Both the position numbers and the translations under genes were made by a program. A model generated the notes under the pieces. It was not told the origin of the DNA and did not search any database. It was given only the letters and a program-made list of their open reading frames with translations. Below, piece after piece: positions 14,367-21,966 of a stretch of 33,466 nt of DNA (position 1 is its first letter; each line of letters begins with the position of its first letter). Source of the stretch: an uncultured Rickettsiales bacterium (GTDB lineage Bacteria > Pseudomonadota > Alphaproteobacteria > Rickettsiales > UBA1997). The stretch is from contig CALXSB010000032.1 of assembly GCA_944391005.1 (NCBI GenBank), forward strand, positions 1 through 33,466. The letters run 5' to 3'.

Positions 14367-14394
14367 TTGAAAAAAATAAAGTTATTATTAAACT
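14367..14394 (+). promoter_or_regulatory. Putative promoter of the anchored DsbA-like gene
   Basis: TTGAAA (14367-14372), 16 nt, TAAACT (14389-14394). The -10 is identical to that of the tRNA-Thr promoter. Initiation near 14401 leaves about 29 nt before ATG. Confidence 0.45.
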
Positions 14395-14429
14395 TAAATC
14401 ATTACTAATTTTTATAAAAATAAAATAAT

Positions 14430-15203
14430 ATGAAGATGGATTGTTTTAAGGATATGCCTTGTAATTTAAAATTTGCTTATGCTTTAATAGCTTTGCTTTT
14501 TGTTTTAACTGTATTTAATTTAGCTAAAATTGAAAAAACTCAAGTTTCAACTAGCTTATCAAGTTCTGATATTGAACTTTGGATCAATGAGCATCCTGAA
14601 GTTATTTTAGAATCTGTAAACAGATTTGCTATAAAACAACAGGAAGAAATGATTAGACAACAAAGAGCTCAATCTTCTGAAAACATCAAGAATTTTGATA
14701 AGGAATTAAAAGACACTAAATATGCTGGTGTTTTAAATCCAAAAGGAACTATTGAAATTGTTGAGTTTTATGATTATAACTGCGGTTATTGTAAGCTTGC
14801 AGCTAAAAACGTTGATCAATTAGCACAAAAAAGAAAAGATGTTAAAGTTATCTTAAGAAATATACCAATTTTAAGTCAAGCTTCAAGATATGCTGCTGAA
14901 GTTGGTATGGCTATATTAATTGAAGATCCTGCTAAATACCCAGATTATCATAAAGCTTTAATGGAAGGTTCAGCAAGAAATAAAGACGGTGTTGCTAAAG
15001 CTGTTTCTTCAATAGGTTTGAACATGTCTAAAATTGAAAAAGTTTTAGATAAAAACAAAAAAGAAATTGATGCAGCTATTCAAAGCAATATGGATTTAGC
15101 TAACAAAATTGGTATCAATGGAACTCCTGCATTTATAGTTAATGGTGAATTAATCCCTGGAGCTGTTGATGCTCAAACATTAGAAAATATGTTAGAAAAA
15201 TAG
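14430..15203 (+). CDS. Membrane-anchored DsbA-family thiol oxidoreductase/isomerase (ScsC/Com1-like)
   Basis: This is a 257-residue envelope protein. One N-terminal hydrophobic helix (about 13-32) acts as signal or anchor. A helical segment (about 45-90) with DIELWINEHPEVILESV resembles the N-terminal oligomerisation segment of ScsC and Com1-type proteins. The thioredoxin fold follows (about 98-257) with active site C118-G-Y-C121 and cis-proline loop GTPAFIVNGELIPGA. DsbA-fold proteins with this N-segment tend to act as disulfide isomerases or to refold oxidised proteins; oxidase versus isomerase activity cannot be decided here. No dsbB or scsB/dsbD partner is in the window. It is divergent from the secreted cyclophilin, and its shortened paralogue lies 4.5 kb upstream. 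A terminator follows. Confidence 0.85.
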   Translation: MKMDCFKDMPCNLKFAYALIALLFVLTVFNLAKIEKTQVSTSLSSSDIELWINEHPEVILESVNRFAIKQQEEMIRQQRAQSSENIKNFDKELKDTKYAGVLNPKGTIEIVEFYDYNCGYCKLAAKNVDQLAQKRKDVKVILRNIPILSQASRYAAEVGMAILIEDPAKYPDYHKALMEGSARNKDGVAKAVSSIGLNMSKIEKVLDKNKKEIDAAIQSNMDLANKIGINGTPAFIVNGELIPGAVDAQTLENMLEK

Positions 15204-15231
15204 TTAAATAATAAATATATTCTAATATTTT

Positions 15232-15257
15232 AATCCATCAGAAATGATGGATTTTTT
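15232..15257 (+). terminator. Rho-independent terminator of the DsbA-like gene
   Basis: A 9-bp stem AATCCATCA/TGATGGATT closes a GAAA loop and is followed by a T-run. It lies 28 nt after the stop codon. Confidence 0.85.
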
Positions 15258-15270
15258 ATTATATTAACTA

Positions 15271-15298
15271 TTGACTTATTATCAAAAAAGATGAAAAT
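15271..15298 (+). promoter_or_regulatory. Putative promoter of def
   Basis: TTGACT (15271-15276), 16 nt, GAAAAT (15293-15298). The -35 is the form repeated before the tRNAs; the -10 is poor. Confidence 0.35.
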
Positions 15299-15328
15299 AT
15301 TATATAGTAAGAATAATTAAATTATATT

Positions 15329-15841
15329 ATGAAATTGGAGCTTGTCAAAGTACCAAATCCACTTTTAAAACAAAAATCTCAAAAGGTTGAAAAAGTAGAT
15401 GATAGTATAAAGCAACTTATTAGTGATATGTTTGAAACAATGTATGCAGATAGTGGAATTGGTCTCGCAGCAATTCAAGTAGGAAAACCATTAAGAATAG
15501 TTGTTATTGATATAAGAACAAGGGATGAAGACAAAAAAAATCCTTTAATTTTTATAAATCCAATTATTACGTGGTTTTCAGATAATAAAGAAATGATGGA
15601 AGAAGGTTGCTTATCCGTTCCGGGTCAAAGTGCAAAAGTTTTAAGAAGCCTTGAAGTAGAGGTAGAATATAATGATTTAAATATGGATAAAAAAATATTA
15701 AAAGCCAATGGAGATTTAGCCCATTGCCTACAGCATGAAATAGATCATACAAATGGAATACTCTATATTGATTATTTGTCTAAATTAAAAAGAGATACAT
15801 TGATAAAAAAAGTTCAAAAGCTAGAAAAATTAAATAGTTAA
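15329..15841 (+). CDS. def: Peptide deformylase
   Basis: This enzyme removes the N-formyl group from nascent proteins, using a metal (Fe2+ in most). All three signature motifs are intact in 170 residues: GIGLAAIQ (43-50), EEGCLSVP with metal ligand C94, and LQHEIDH with ligands H136 and H140 and catalytic E137. In motif III the last Leu-rich part reads DHTNGILYID, which is normal. fmt, the usual partner gene, is not next to it; a lipocalin gene follows on the same strand after about 60 nt. Confidence 0.96.
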   Translation: MKLELVKVPNPLLKQKSQKVEKVDDSIKQLISDMFETMYADSGIGLAAIQVGKPLRIVVIDIRTRDEDKKNPLIFINPIITWFSDNKEMMEEGCLSVPGQSAKVLRSLEVEVEYNDLNMDKKILKANGDLAHCLQHEIDHTNGILYIDYLSKLKRDTLIKKVQKLEKLNS

Positions 15842-15904
15842 TTATTTTATTGATATTTTATTTTTTTGTGTAAAACTATAAACAATACAACTTTTAGTTT
15901 ATAT

Positions 15905-16405
15905 ATGAAAAAATTAATTTTAATTTTGTTTATATTATGTTCATGTTCCAATAGAAATACAATTAATCAAAATTTAATTGTTAAAAATTTTGATTTAAAT
16001 AAATATCTTGGAACATGGTATGAAATAGCGAGATCCGATAATTGGTTTGAAAAAAATCTTATAGATGTCAAGGCAGAATATAGTTTAACGAAAAATGGTA
16101 AAGTAAAAGTTGTTAACAGCGGGTTTAATATAAAAAATAAAAAATATAAATCTATAAATGGAGTTGCTTATTTAATAAATAAAGATTTAGGACAACTAAA
16201 AGTTTCATTTTTTAGACCTTTTTATTCATATTATAATATAGTTTTGCTAGATAAAAATTATGAATATGTAGTTATTATCGGAAACAATAACGACTATTTA
16301 TGGATTTTAAGTAGAAACAAAACGATGCCTGATGAACTATATAAAGAAATATTATTAAAAATAAAAAATATGGGCTTTAAAACAGAGAATCTTATAAAAA
16401 ATTAA
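15905..16405 (+). CDS. blc: Lipocalin lipoprotein (Blc family)
   Basis: The ATG at 15905 gives a lipoprotein signal directly (KKLILILFILCSC, lipobox L-C-S-C), so it is preferred to an in-frame ATG 13 codons earlier. The mature protein of about 150 residues carries the lipocalin signature LNKYLGTWYEIAR and the later strands LKVSFFRPFYSYYNIVLLDKNYEYVVI, ending in WILSRNKTMPDELYKEIL, as in outer-membrane lipocalin Blc. The family binds lipids such as lysophospholipids in the outer membrane. It lies between def and the retropepsin/transglutaminase/ATP-grasp cassette on the same strand, with 107 nt to the next gene, so it may or may not belong to that unit. Confidence 0.85.
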   Translation: MKKLILILFILCSCSNRNTINQNLIVKNFDLNKYLGTWYEIARSDNWFEKNLIDVKAEYSLTKNGKVKVVNSGFNIKNKKYKSINGVAYLINKDLGQLKVSFFRPFYSYYNIVLLDKNYEYVVIIGNNNDYLWILSRNKTMPDELYKEILLKIKNMGFKTENLIKN

Positions 16406-16512
16406 TATTATCATTATATAAAACATGAATATCAATCAAGATATAATTAAAAAAATATTGATTTTTTCTAATATAAATGTTAAACATTATTTTGGTAAAA
16501 TTAATATAATAT

Positions 16513-17082
16513 ATGAAAAAAGAATTTTTATTTTTAATGTTTTTGTCGCTAAGTGCATGTGCTACTTTTGTTAACAATAAAAAAGATATTTCTATGTGTC
16601 CAGTGCCTAATGACACCCCTGAAACCTTGCAAAACGCTTCAAGAAATCTTTTAAAAAATAAGGTTTATTATTCTTTAGGGATTATTGGTCAAGTTGAACC
16701 GGTATATTTAAAAGATATGATTTCTGTTTTTCCCGCTAGAATTGATACGGGGGCTGAAACTTCATCTATAGATGCACAAAATATTAAAGAATTTGAAAGA
16801 GATGGTGAATCTTGGGTATCTTTTGAAATTAAAAACAGAGATACAAAAGAATCAAAAGTTTTTGAAAAAAAAATATCTAGAAAAACAACAATAAAAAGAC
16901 AACAGGGCGGTGATGAAAAAAGAATTACAGTTCTTATGGAAATAAAAATGGGCAATCAGTATTTAACAAAAGAATTTACTTTAGCAAACCGTGAAAAGTT
17001 TGAATATCAAGTGCTTATAGGTAGGAACATTTTAAATGGATTAGCTGTTGTTGATGTTGGCATTGAAAACAGTCTAAAATAA
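16513..17082 (+). CDS. Retropepsin-like aspartic protease lipoprotein ("ATP-dependent zinc protease" family)
   Basis: This 189-residue lipoprotein has a signal KKEFLFLMFLSLSAC with lipobox L-S-A-C (C16). The catalytic region has the retropepsin motif in FPARIDTGAETSSIDA (D78-T79-G80) and the matching hydrophobic-Gly element VLIGRNIL near residues 171-178. Databases often name this family an ATP-dependent zinc protease, but there is no zinc or ATP motif; the DTG-A-S signature means an aspartic protease fold, probably dimeric. It is the first gene of a three-gene cassette with an inactive transglutaminase/7TM protein (22 nt downstream) and an ATP-grasp ligase. Comparative work on amidoligases has predicted that such cassettes make and process a peptide-type modification. 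The lipobox would place it at the membrane on the periplasmic side. Confidence 0.82.
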   Translation: MKKEFLFLMFLSLSACATFVNNKKDISMCPVPNDTPETLQNASRNLLKNKVYYSLGIIGQVEPVYLKDMISVFPARIDTGAETSSIDAQNIKEFERDGESWVSFEIKNRDTKESKVFEKKISRKTTIKRQQGGDEKRITVLMEIKMGNQYLTKEFTLANREKFEYQVLIGRNILNGLAVVDVGIENSLK

Positions 17083-17104
17083 AATTATAAAATAAAGGGA
17101 AAAA

Positions 17105-18661
17105 ATGAAGATAAAAAAACTATCTGTTAGTTGGATTTTGTTTTTATGTTTTATAGCTTCTGTAATTTTTGCTATATTTTCAATATCCTATAAAATGAAA
17201 AATTTTGGTTTTTCTATAAATCCAAGTCAAAATGTTGACGTATGGTTAGTTGAGGCTAAAATATCCTATACAGCAACAGATAAGAATGCAAAAATTACGC
17301 TTACGGCACCAAATAATGATACAATAATTGGCGATATTGCAAATTCCGATGGATATACTATATACAAACAAGAAATGAAAGATAAAAAAAAGATTTTCTT
17401 CATAAAAAAAGATAATAAATTAAATAGCAAAGAAACATTATATTATAGAACTTTACTGCTGCAGGATAATGATTTAAAATATAATTTTGATTATAGTGAT
17501 GATAAAATTAACGATGTAGAAAAACCTTATTTAAACAACAGTCAGCTTGACTCTGCAAAAAAATTGTTGGATCTTTCTAAACAAATTCAAAATGATAGAG
17601 ATTTTGTTTCAAACCTTATTGCTATTTTAAATAGAAAACCTGCAATTCCAGAAGTAAATACTTTTATTCCATTAAAAGTTAATCAAAGAGAAATATATAA
17701 TGTTGTAAAAACATTATTGGCTCTTGAAAATATACCTGTTAGAATGATAAGAGGTGTAAAGTTGATTGAAGGAAAAACTTTTCAGAGGCCGGATTTGCTA
17801 TTAGAAGCTTATGTTAATGGAAAATGGGTCGTATATAATTTAGATAATGGCAATATTGGCATTCCAAATGATTTTTTAATATTTCAACATGGCGGCGATT
17901 CTCTCCTTGATGTTGAAGGCGGAAAAGACTCTGATATTTTATTTTCTGTATTAAAAAACAGATATAATGCTTTATTTTTATCAAAGTATAAAGCTGAATT
18001 AAATTCAACAAACGCATCTTTTAAATATTCAATATATAATCTGCCAATTAGAGAACAGAATATATTTAAATTTATGACCGTTTTCCCGTTGGCTATTTTA
18101 GCAATAGTAATTTTAAGAAATATAGTAGGCATTAAAACGCTTGGCACATTTACTCCAATGCTGATAGCTATGTCGTTTATTGAAACTGGCATTCTATATG
18201 GATTAATAGCATTTATATTTTTAATAGCCATAGGATTATTAATAAGAAGATTATTTTCAAAACTAAATTTACTTTTAGTTCCAAGAATTTCTGCTGTTGT
18301 AATTTTAGTTATATTTATGATACAGGCATTAACTGTTGCCAGCTATAATTTAAATATCAGACTAGGACTCTCTTTAATATTCTTTCCTTTAATTATTACG
18401 GCATGGATTATAGAAAGATCTTCAATCTTAATGGAGGAAAGTGGTGAAAAAGAAGCTGTAAAACAGAATATAGCAACTCTATTAGTTTCAGTATTGACAT
18501 ATTTAGTTATAAGCAGCGAAACTATGAGATATATTATGTATGTATTTAATGAATTAAATATATGCATTTTATTTTTAGTTATGTTAATTGGAACCTATAC
18601 AGGCTATAGATTAACGGAATTAACAAGGTTTGTTCCATTAGTTGGTAAAAAAGATAAATAA
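17105..18661 (+). CDS. Inactive transglutaminase fused to seven transmembrane helices
   Basis: This 518-residue membrane protein has one N-terminal helix (about 12-32), an extracytoplasmic transglutaminase-like domain (about 35-310) and seven closely packed helices (about 325-512). The segment FPLAILAIVILRNIVGIKTLGTFTPMLIA at the start of the helical bundle is characteristic of this family. In the transglutaminase part no catalytic Cys-His-Asp triad is evident; the usual His strand reads LLEAYVNGKWVVYN. The domain may therefore bind a peptide rather than cut or join it. A Shine-Dalgarno AAAGGGA lies 5 nt before ATG. It sits between the retropepsin-like gene (22 nt) and the ATP-grasp gene (2 nt), which indicates translational coupling and a joint membrane complex. 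Confidence 0.85.
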   Translation: MKIKKLSVSWILFLCFIASVIFAIFSISYKMKNFGFSINPSQNVDVWLVEAKISYTATDKNAKITLTAPNNDTIIGDIANSDGYTIYKQEMKDKKKIFFIKKDNKLNSKETLYYRTLLLQDNDLKYNFDYSDDKINDVEKPYLNNSQLDSAKKLLDLSKQIQNDRDFVSNLIAILNRKPAIPEVNTFIPLKVNQREIYNVVKTLLALENIPVRMIRGVKLIEGKTFQRPDLLLEAYVNGKWVVYNLDNGNIGIPNDFLIFQHGGDSLLDVEGGKDSDILFSVLKNRYNALFLSKYKAELNSTNASFKYSIYNLPIREQNIFKFMTVFPLAILAIVILRNIVGIKTLGTFTPMLIAMSFIETGILYGLIAFIFLIAIGLLIRRLFSKLNLLLVPRISAVVILVIFMIQALTVASYNLNIRLGLSLIFFPLIITAWIIERSSILMEESGEKEAVKQNIATLLVSVLTYLVISSETMRYIMYVFNELNICILFLVMLIGTYTGYRLTELTRFVPLVGKKDK

Positions 18662-18663
18662 AT

Positions 18664-19614
18664 ATGTTTAATATATTTAAAAGATATAGAGATTTAAAAA
18701 GAAATGGCGTATTGGGAATAAACGCCAGAAATTATGACTATATCTTAAAATATAATGATAGACGCTATTTTCCATTGGTTGACAATAAATTAAAAACTAA
18801 AGAAGTAGCATTAAACAATGGAATAAATACAACAAAGGTTATAGGTGTTATCAACTATTGCCATGAAATTAAAAATCTATTAAATATGGTTAGAGGCTAT
18901 AGAGAATTTGTTATAAAGCCTACACAAGGCAGCGGTGGCAAGGGTATTTTAGTAATAAAAAGCTTCACGGATGATAACTTTATAACGGCATCAAACACTT
19001 CTTTAACTTTAAAAGACGTTAGTGAACATTGTTTTAACATTTTAAGCGGATTATATAGTTTAGGCGGTCAAAATGATTCCATAATAATAGAAGAGATGAT
19101 ACAATTCACTGATGCATTTAAAAATTATAGTTTTCAAGGTGTGCCAGATTCAAGAATTATTGTATATAAGGGCATACCCGTCATGGCAATGATGAGGCTT
19201 TCAACATCAATGTCCAATGGAAAAGCAAATTTACATCAAGGTGCTATAGGAGTTGGAATAGACTTAAAAAATGGTCATGCTTCCCATGCGGTTATGAAAG
19301 ATAAGCCTATAGAAAAACATCCAGATACAGGTGCAGATCTATCAAGCTTAGTAATACCACAATGGCAAGATCATCTAAAAATAGCCTATGAATCTTGCAG
19401 AATAACGCATTTAAATTATATTGGTGCCGATATAGTTCTTGATAAATATAGAGGTGCATTGCTTTTGGAATTAAACGCAAGACCAGGACTCGCTATACAA
19501 ATAGCAAACAAAATAGGCTTAAAAAAAAGACTTGAAATTGTTGATAAATATTTTGATAAAGCACCAGAATTAACTCCGGAACAAAAATATATATTTATTT
19601 GTGAAAATTTTTAA
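18664..19614 (+). CDS. RimK-related ATP-grasp ligase (alpha-L-glutamate ligase-like)
   Basis: This 316-residue cytoplasmic ATP-grasp enzyme forms amide bonds from a carboxylate, ATP and an amine. K85 and the glycine loop in VIKPTQGSGGKG bind ATP; IIEEM (about 140-144) precedes the central loop; ELNARPGL (269-276) holds the metal-binding E269 and N271. It belongs to the alpha-L-glutamate ligase-like family rather than true RimK, and the substrate is unknown. Its ATG is 2 nt after the transglutaminase-7TM stop. The trio suggests that a peptide or amino-acid conjugate is made inside, handled by the 7TM protein and processed outside by the retropepsin. Ribosomal protein S6 glutamylation is not supported, since RimK proper has a different N-domain. 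The gene ends the cassette; glmM has its own promoter. Confidence 0.85.
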   Translation: MFNIFKRYRDLKRNGVLGINARNYDYILKYNDRRYFPLVDNKLKTKEVALNNGINTTKVIGVINYCHEIKNLLNMVRGYREFVIKPTQGSGGKGILVIKSFTDDNFITASNTSLTLKDVSEHCFNILSGLYSLGGQNDSIIIEEMIQFTDAFKNYSFQGVPDSRIIVYKGIPVMAMMRLSTSMSNGKANLHQGAIGVGIDLKNGHASHAVMKDKPIEKHPDTGADLSSLVIPQWQDHLKIAYESCRITHLNYIGADIVLDKYRGALLLELNARPGLAIQIANKIGLKKRLEIVDKYFDKAPELTPEQKYIFICENF

Positions 19615-19703
19615 TTAATTCAATAAATTTCCCTCATAAATTTTTCACAAAATTACAAATTTTCACTGCAAAAAGACAAAAAATTGTCATAAATTGTAAT
19701 ATT

Positions 19704-19731
19704 TTGTTAATTTACTTTTATAAAATATAAT
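19704..19731 (+). promoter_or_regulatory. Promoter of glmM
   Basis: TTGTTA (19704-19709), 16 nt, and perfect TATAAT (19726-19731), about 50 nt before the glmM start. A small GACAA/TTGTC hairpin just upstream could end the preceding cassette. Confidence 0.55.
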
Positions 19732-19780
19732 ATATTATATTTCAACAGTTATAAGATGTAAATTTTGGGAGAAATCAAAA

Positions 19781-21142
19781 ATGAATAGAAAATTATTTGG
19801 AACCGATGGTATCAGGGGCAGGGCTAATACATTTCCTTTAACTGTTGATATGATTAGCAAAATAGGTATGGCTATTGGTGCTATATTAAAGAGAGAGGGT
19901 CATAGAAATAATATTGTAATTGGAAAAGACACAAGATTATCTGGCTATATGATTGAAGATGCCTTGGCGGCCGGTTTAAATGCTATTGGCATTGATGTAT
20001 TGTTATTAGGGCCAATACCGACGCCAGGTGTTGCAATGCTGACAAAAACAATGAACTGTGATATTGGCATAATGATTTCAGCTTCCCATAATCCATATTA
20101 TGATAATGGTATAAAATTATTTGACTCCAATGGCGTTAAATTTCCAGATAATATTGAGAAACAAATAGAAGATTGCATTGAAGTAAGCTGTTTTGAAGGC
20201 TTTTTGGCAAAAGATGATAAGCTTGGTAGAAGAACAGTATCTGAACATGGCCTATACCAACAAAGATATATTCAATTTTTAAAAAATACTTTTCCTAGAA
20301 ATTTAACTCTAAATGGATTAAAGATTGCTGTAGATTGTGCAAATGGCGCATCCTATAAAATTACTCCAACAATTTTAGAAGAATTGGGTGCTGAAGTCTT
20401 CGTAATTGGCAATCAACCAAATGGCACAAATATTAATAAAGAGTGCGGTTCAACTGATATAAGAGCATTGCAAAAATTGGTTATTGAAAAAGGTGCCGAT
20501 ATGGGCATTGCATTAGACGGAGATGCTGATAGGATTATAATAGTTGACGAAAAAGGCCAAGAAATTGATGGCGATAAAATAATAGCATTAATTGCAACAA
20601 AAATGCTTGCTACAAAAGAATTGATGGGAAATACAGTGGTTCTTACTCAAATGTCAAATTTAGGGCTTGAAAAATACTTAAACTCATTAGGATTAGATGT
20701 TGTAAGAACACAGGTTGGCGATAGATACGTTGCTGAAGAGATGAGAAAAAATGGCTATAATCTAGGTGGAGAACAATCTGGACATATTATATTGGGAGAT
20801 TATTCAACAACTGGTGATGGAACTCTCGTTGCTTTACAAGTTTTAACAATATTAGCAAAAGAAAAAGGCAAAAAAATAAGTGAGATTACTAATTTATATG
20901 AATCCGTGCCTCAAATGTTAAAAAATGTTGAATATGATAAAACAAAACCTAATCCATTAGATAATAGTAATGTTAAGAATGCTATTGCCCAAGCAGAAAA
21001 AGAATTGGAAGGCAATGGCAGACTATTGATTAGAAAATCAGGCACTCAGCCATTAATTAGGGTTATGGCGGAAAGCACTGATCCTAAAATAATGGAAAAG
21101 GTTGTTAATGATATTGTTGAACAGATAAAATTAGCTATTTAA
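19781..21142 (+). CDS. glmM: Phosphoglucosamine mutase
   Basis: GlmM converts glucosamine-6-phosphate to glucosamine-1-phosphate for UDP-GlcNAc, the precursor of peptidoglycan and lipid A. The 453 residues cover all four domains. Visible are FGTDGIRG at the start, the phosphoserine loop ISASHNP with active S102, the metal loop DGDADR (about 246-251), GGEQSGH near 330 and the C-terminal phosphate-binding RKSGTQPLIRVM. A clear Shine-Dalgarno GGGAG lies 8 nt before ATG. In many alphaproteobacteria ftsH, folP and glmM are adjacent; here folKP is 2 kb away on the other strand and ftsH 10 kb away, so the cluster appears rearranged. Confidence 0.97.
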   Translation: MNRKLFGTDGIRGRANTFPLTVDMISKIGMAIGAILKREGHRNNIVIGKDTRLSGYMIEDALAAGLNAIGIDVLLLGPIPTPGVAMLTKTMNCDIGIMISASHNPYYDNGIKLFDSNGVKFPDNIEKQIEDCIEVSCFEGFLAKDDKLGRRTVSEHGLYQQRYIQFLKNTFPRNLTLNGLKIAVDCANGASYKITPTILEELGAEVFVIGNQPNGTNINKECGSTDIRALQKLVIEKGADMGIALDGDADRIIIVDEKGQEIDGDKIIALIATKMLATKELMGNTVVLTQMSNLGLEKYLNSLGLDVVRTQVGDRYVAEEMRKNGYNLGGEQSGHIILGDYSTTGDGTLVALQVLTILAKEKGKKISEITNLYESVPQMLKNVEYDKTKPNPLDNSNVKNAIAQAEKELEGNGRLLIRKSGTQPLIRVMAESTDPKIMEKVVNDIVEQIKLAI

Positions 21143-21161
21143 TATAAAAATGATTTTTATA
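21143..21161 (+). terminator. AT-only hairpin after glmM
   Basis: TATAAAAA/TTTTTATA with a TGA loop begins right after the glmM stop, 7 nt before the next start. It is a weak terminator with no GC pairs. Confidence 0.3.
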
Positions 21162-21168
21162 CAATAAT

Positions 21169-21939
21169 ATGTATATAAATCTAAAAAACAACAAATACCT
21201 TCAATACTTTTCCGGCACTCTTCCGCCAGATAATATTGATTTTATATATTATCAACAAAATCATAATTTTGATAGAGAAACATTAAAGTTTATAGAAGAT
21301 AATTGGCAAAAAGAAATTATAAAAAACCCCGGTGTATATAATGGCAAATTATATGATATTCTTGATATTATAGTTGATAAAGATAACACAACAATAAATA
21401 TTGTTTATGATATAATTGATTATAAAACATCAATAGCTACGAAAAAGAAAGAATATAAAGAATTAAATAATAATTATTTTAGCAATCATTTATCTGTTGT
21501 TGGTATACTAGAAACAAGTGATAATAAAATTATTATCGGCAGTGATTTAAGTTTTAAAAATAATTTGCAATCTTGGAAATTTCCTGGTGGATTTTTTGAT
21601 GCAGAAAAGGATAAAACAATAATGGATTGTCTAATAAGAGAATGTGGAGAAGAAATTGGAAAATATACTTTTTTAAATTCAAATATTATCAATATTTCAA
21701 AAAACATAAAACATAATTGCACAGTAGTTATATGTCTATGTAATTTAAAAGAAACTAACGAACAGATATTTGAATACAACGAAAAAAATAAAGATAAAAT
21801 TATTGATAATCATGAAATGCAAGTAATCAAATTCATAGATTTTAAGAAAGAAAAAATAGAAGAAATGTTGAATTGCGAACTAGTTTCTCTATCACCTAGC
21901 ACAATAATTGGATTGAATAGTATACTTAATATTATATAA
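21169..21939 (+). CDS. Nudix hydrolase with an atypical N-terminal region
   Basis: The Nudix domain occupies about residues 105-256 of 256. The box is seen as KFPGGFF-D-A-E (G140, E146) followed by RECGEEIG (R157, E158, E161, E162), so the metal-binding glutamates are intact. Between E146 and R157 there are ten residues rather than the usual seven, a three-residue expansion. The N-terminal 100 residues (LQYFSGTLPPDNIDFIYYQ) match no domain I can name and may set substrate choice. The substrate, a nucleoside diphosphate derivative in general, cannot be read from sequence. It starts 26 nt after glmM and may share its transcript. It is convergent with the MFS gene, with only 27 nt between stops. 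Confidence 0.8.
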   Translation: MYINLKNNKYLQYFSGTLPPDNIDFIYYQQNHNFDRETLKFIEDNWQKEIIKNPGVYNGKLYDILDIIVDKDNTTINIVYDIIDYKTSIATKKKEYKELNNNYFSNHLSVVGILETSDNKIIIGSDLSFKNNLQSWKFPGGFFDAEKDKTIMDCLIRECGEEIGKYTFLNSNIINISKNIKHNCTVVICLCNLKETNEQIFEYNEKNKDKIIDNHEMQVIKFIDFKKEKIEEMLNCELVSLSPSTIIGLNSILNII

Positions 21940-21966
21940 AAGTTATATAGTTAATAATATAATATA

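Noticed and set aside
18664..19614. True RimK (ribosomal protein S6 glutamate ligase)
   Set aside because: The N-terminal region does not match RimK, and the gene sits in the transglutaminase-7TM cassette that carries the ligase-like relative.
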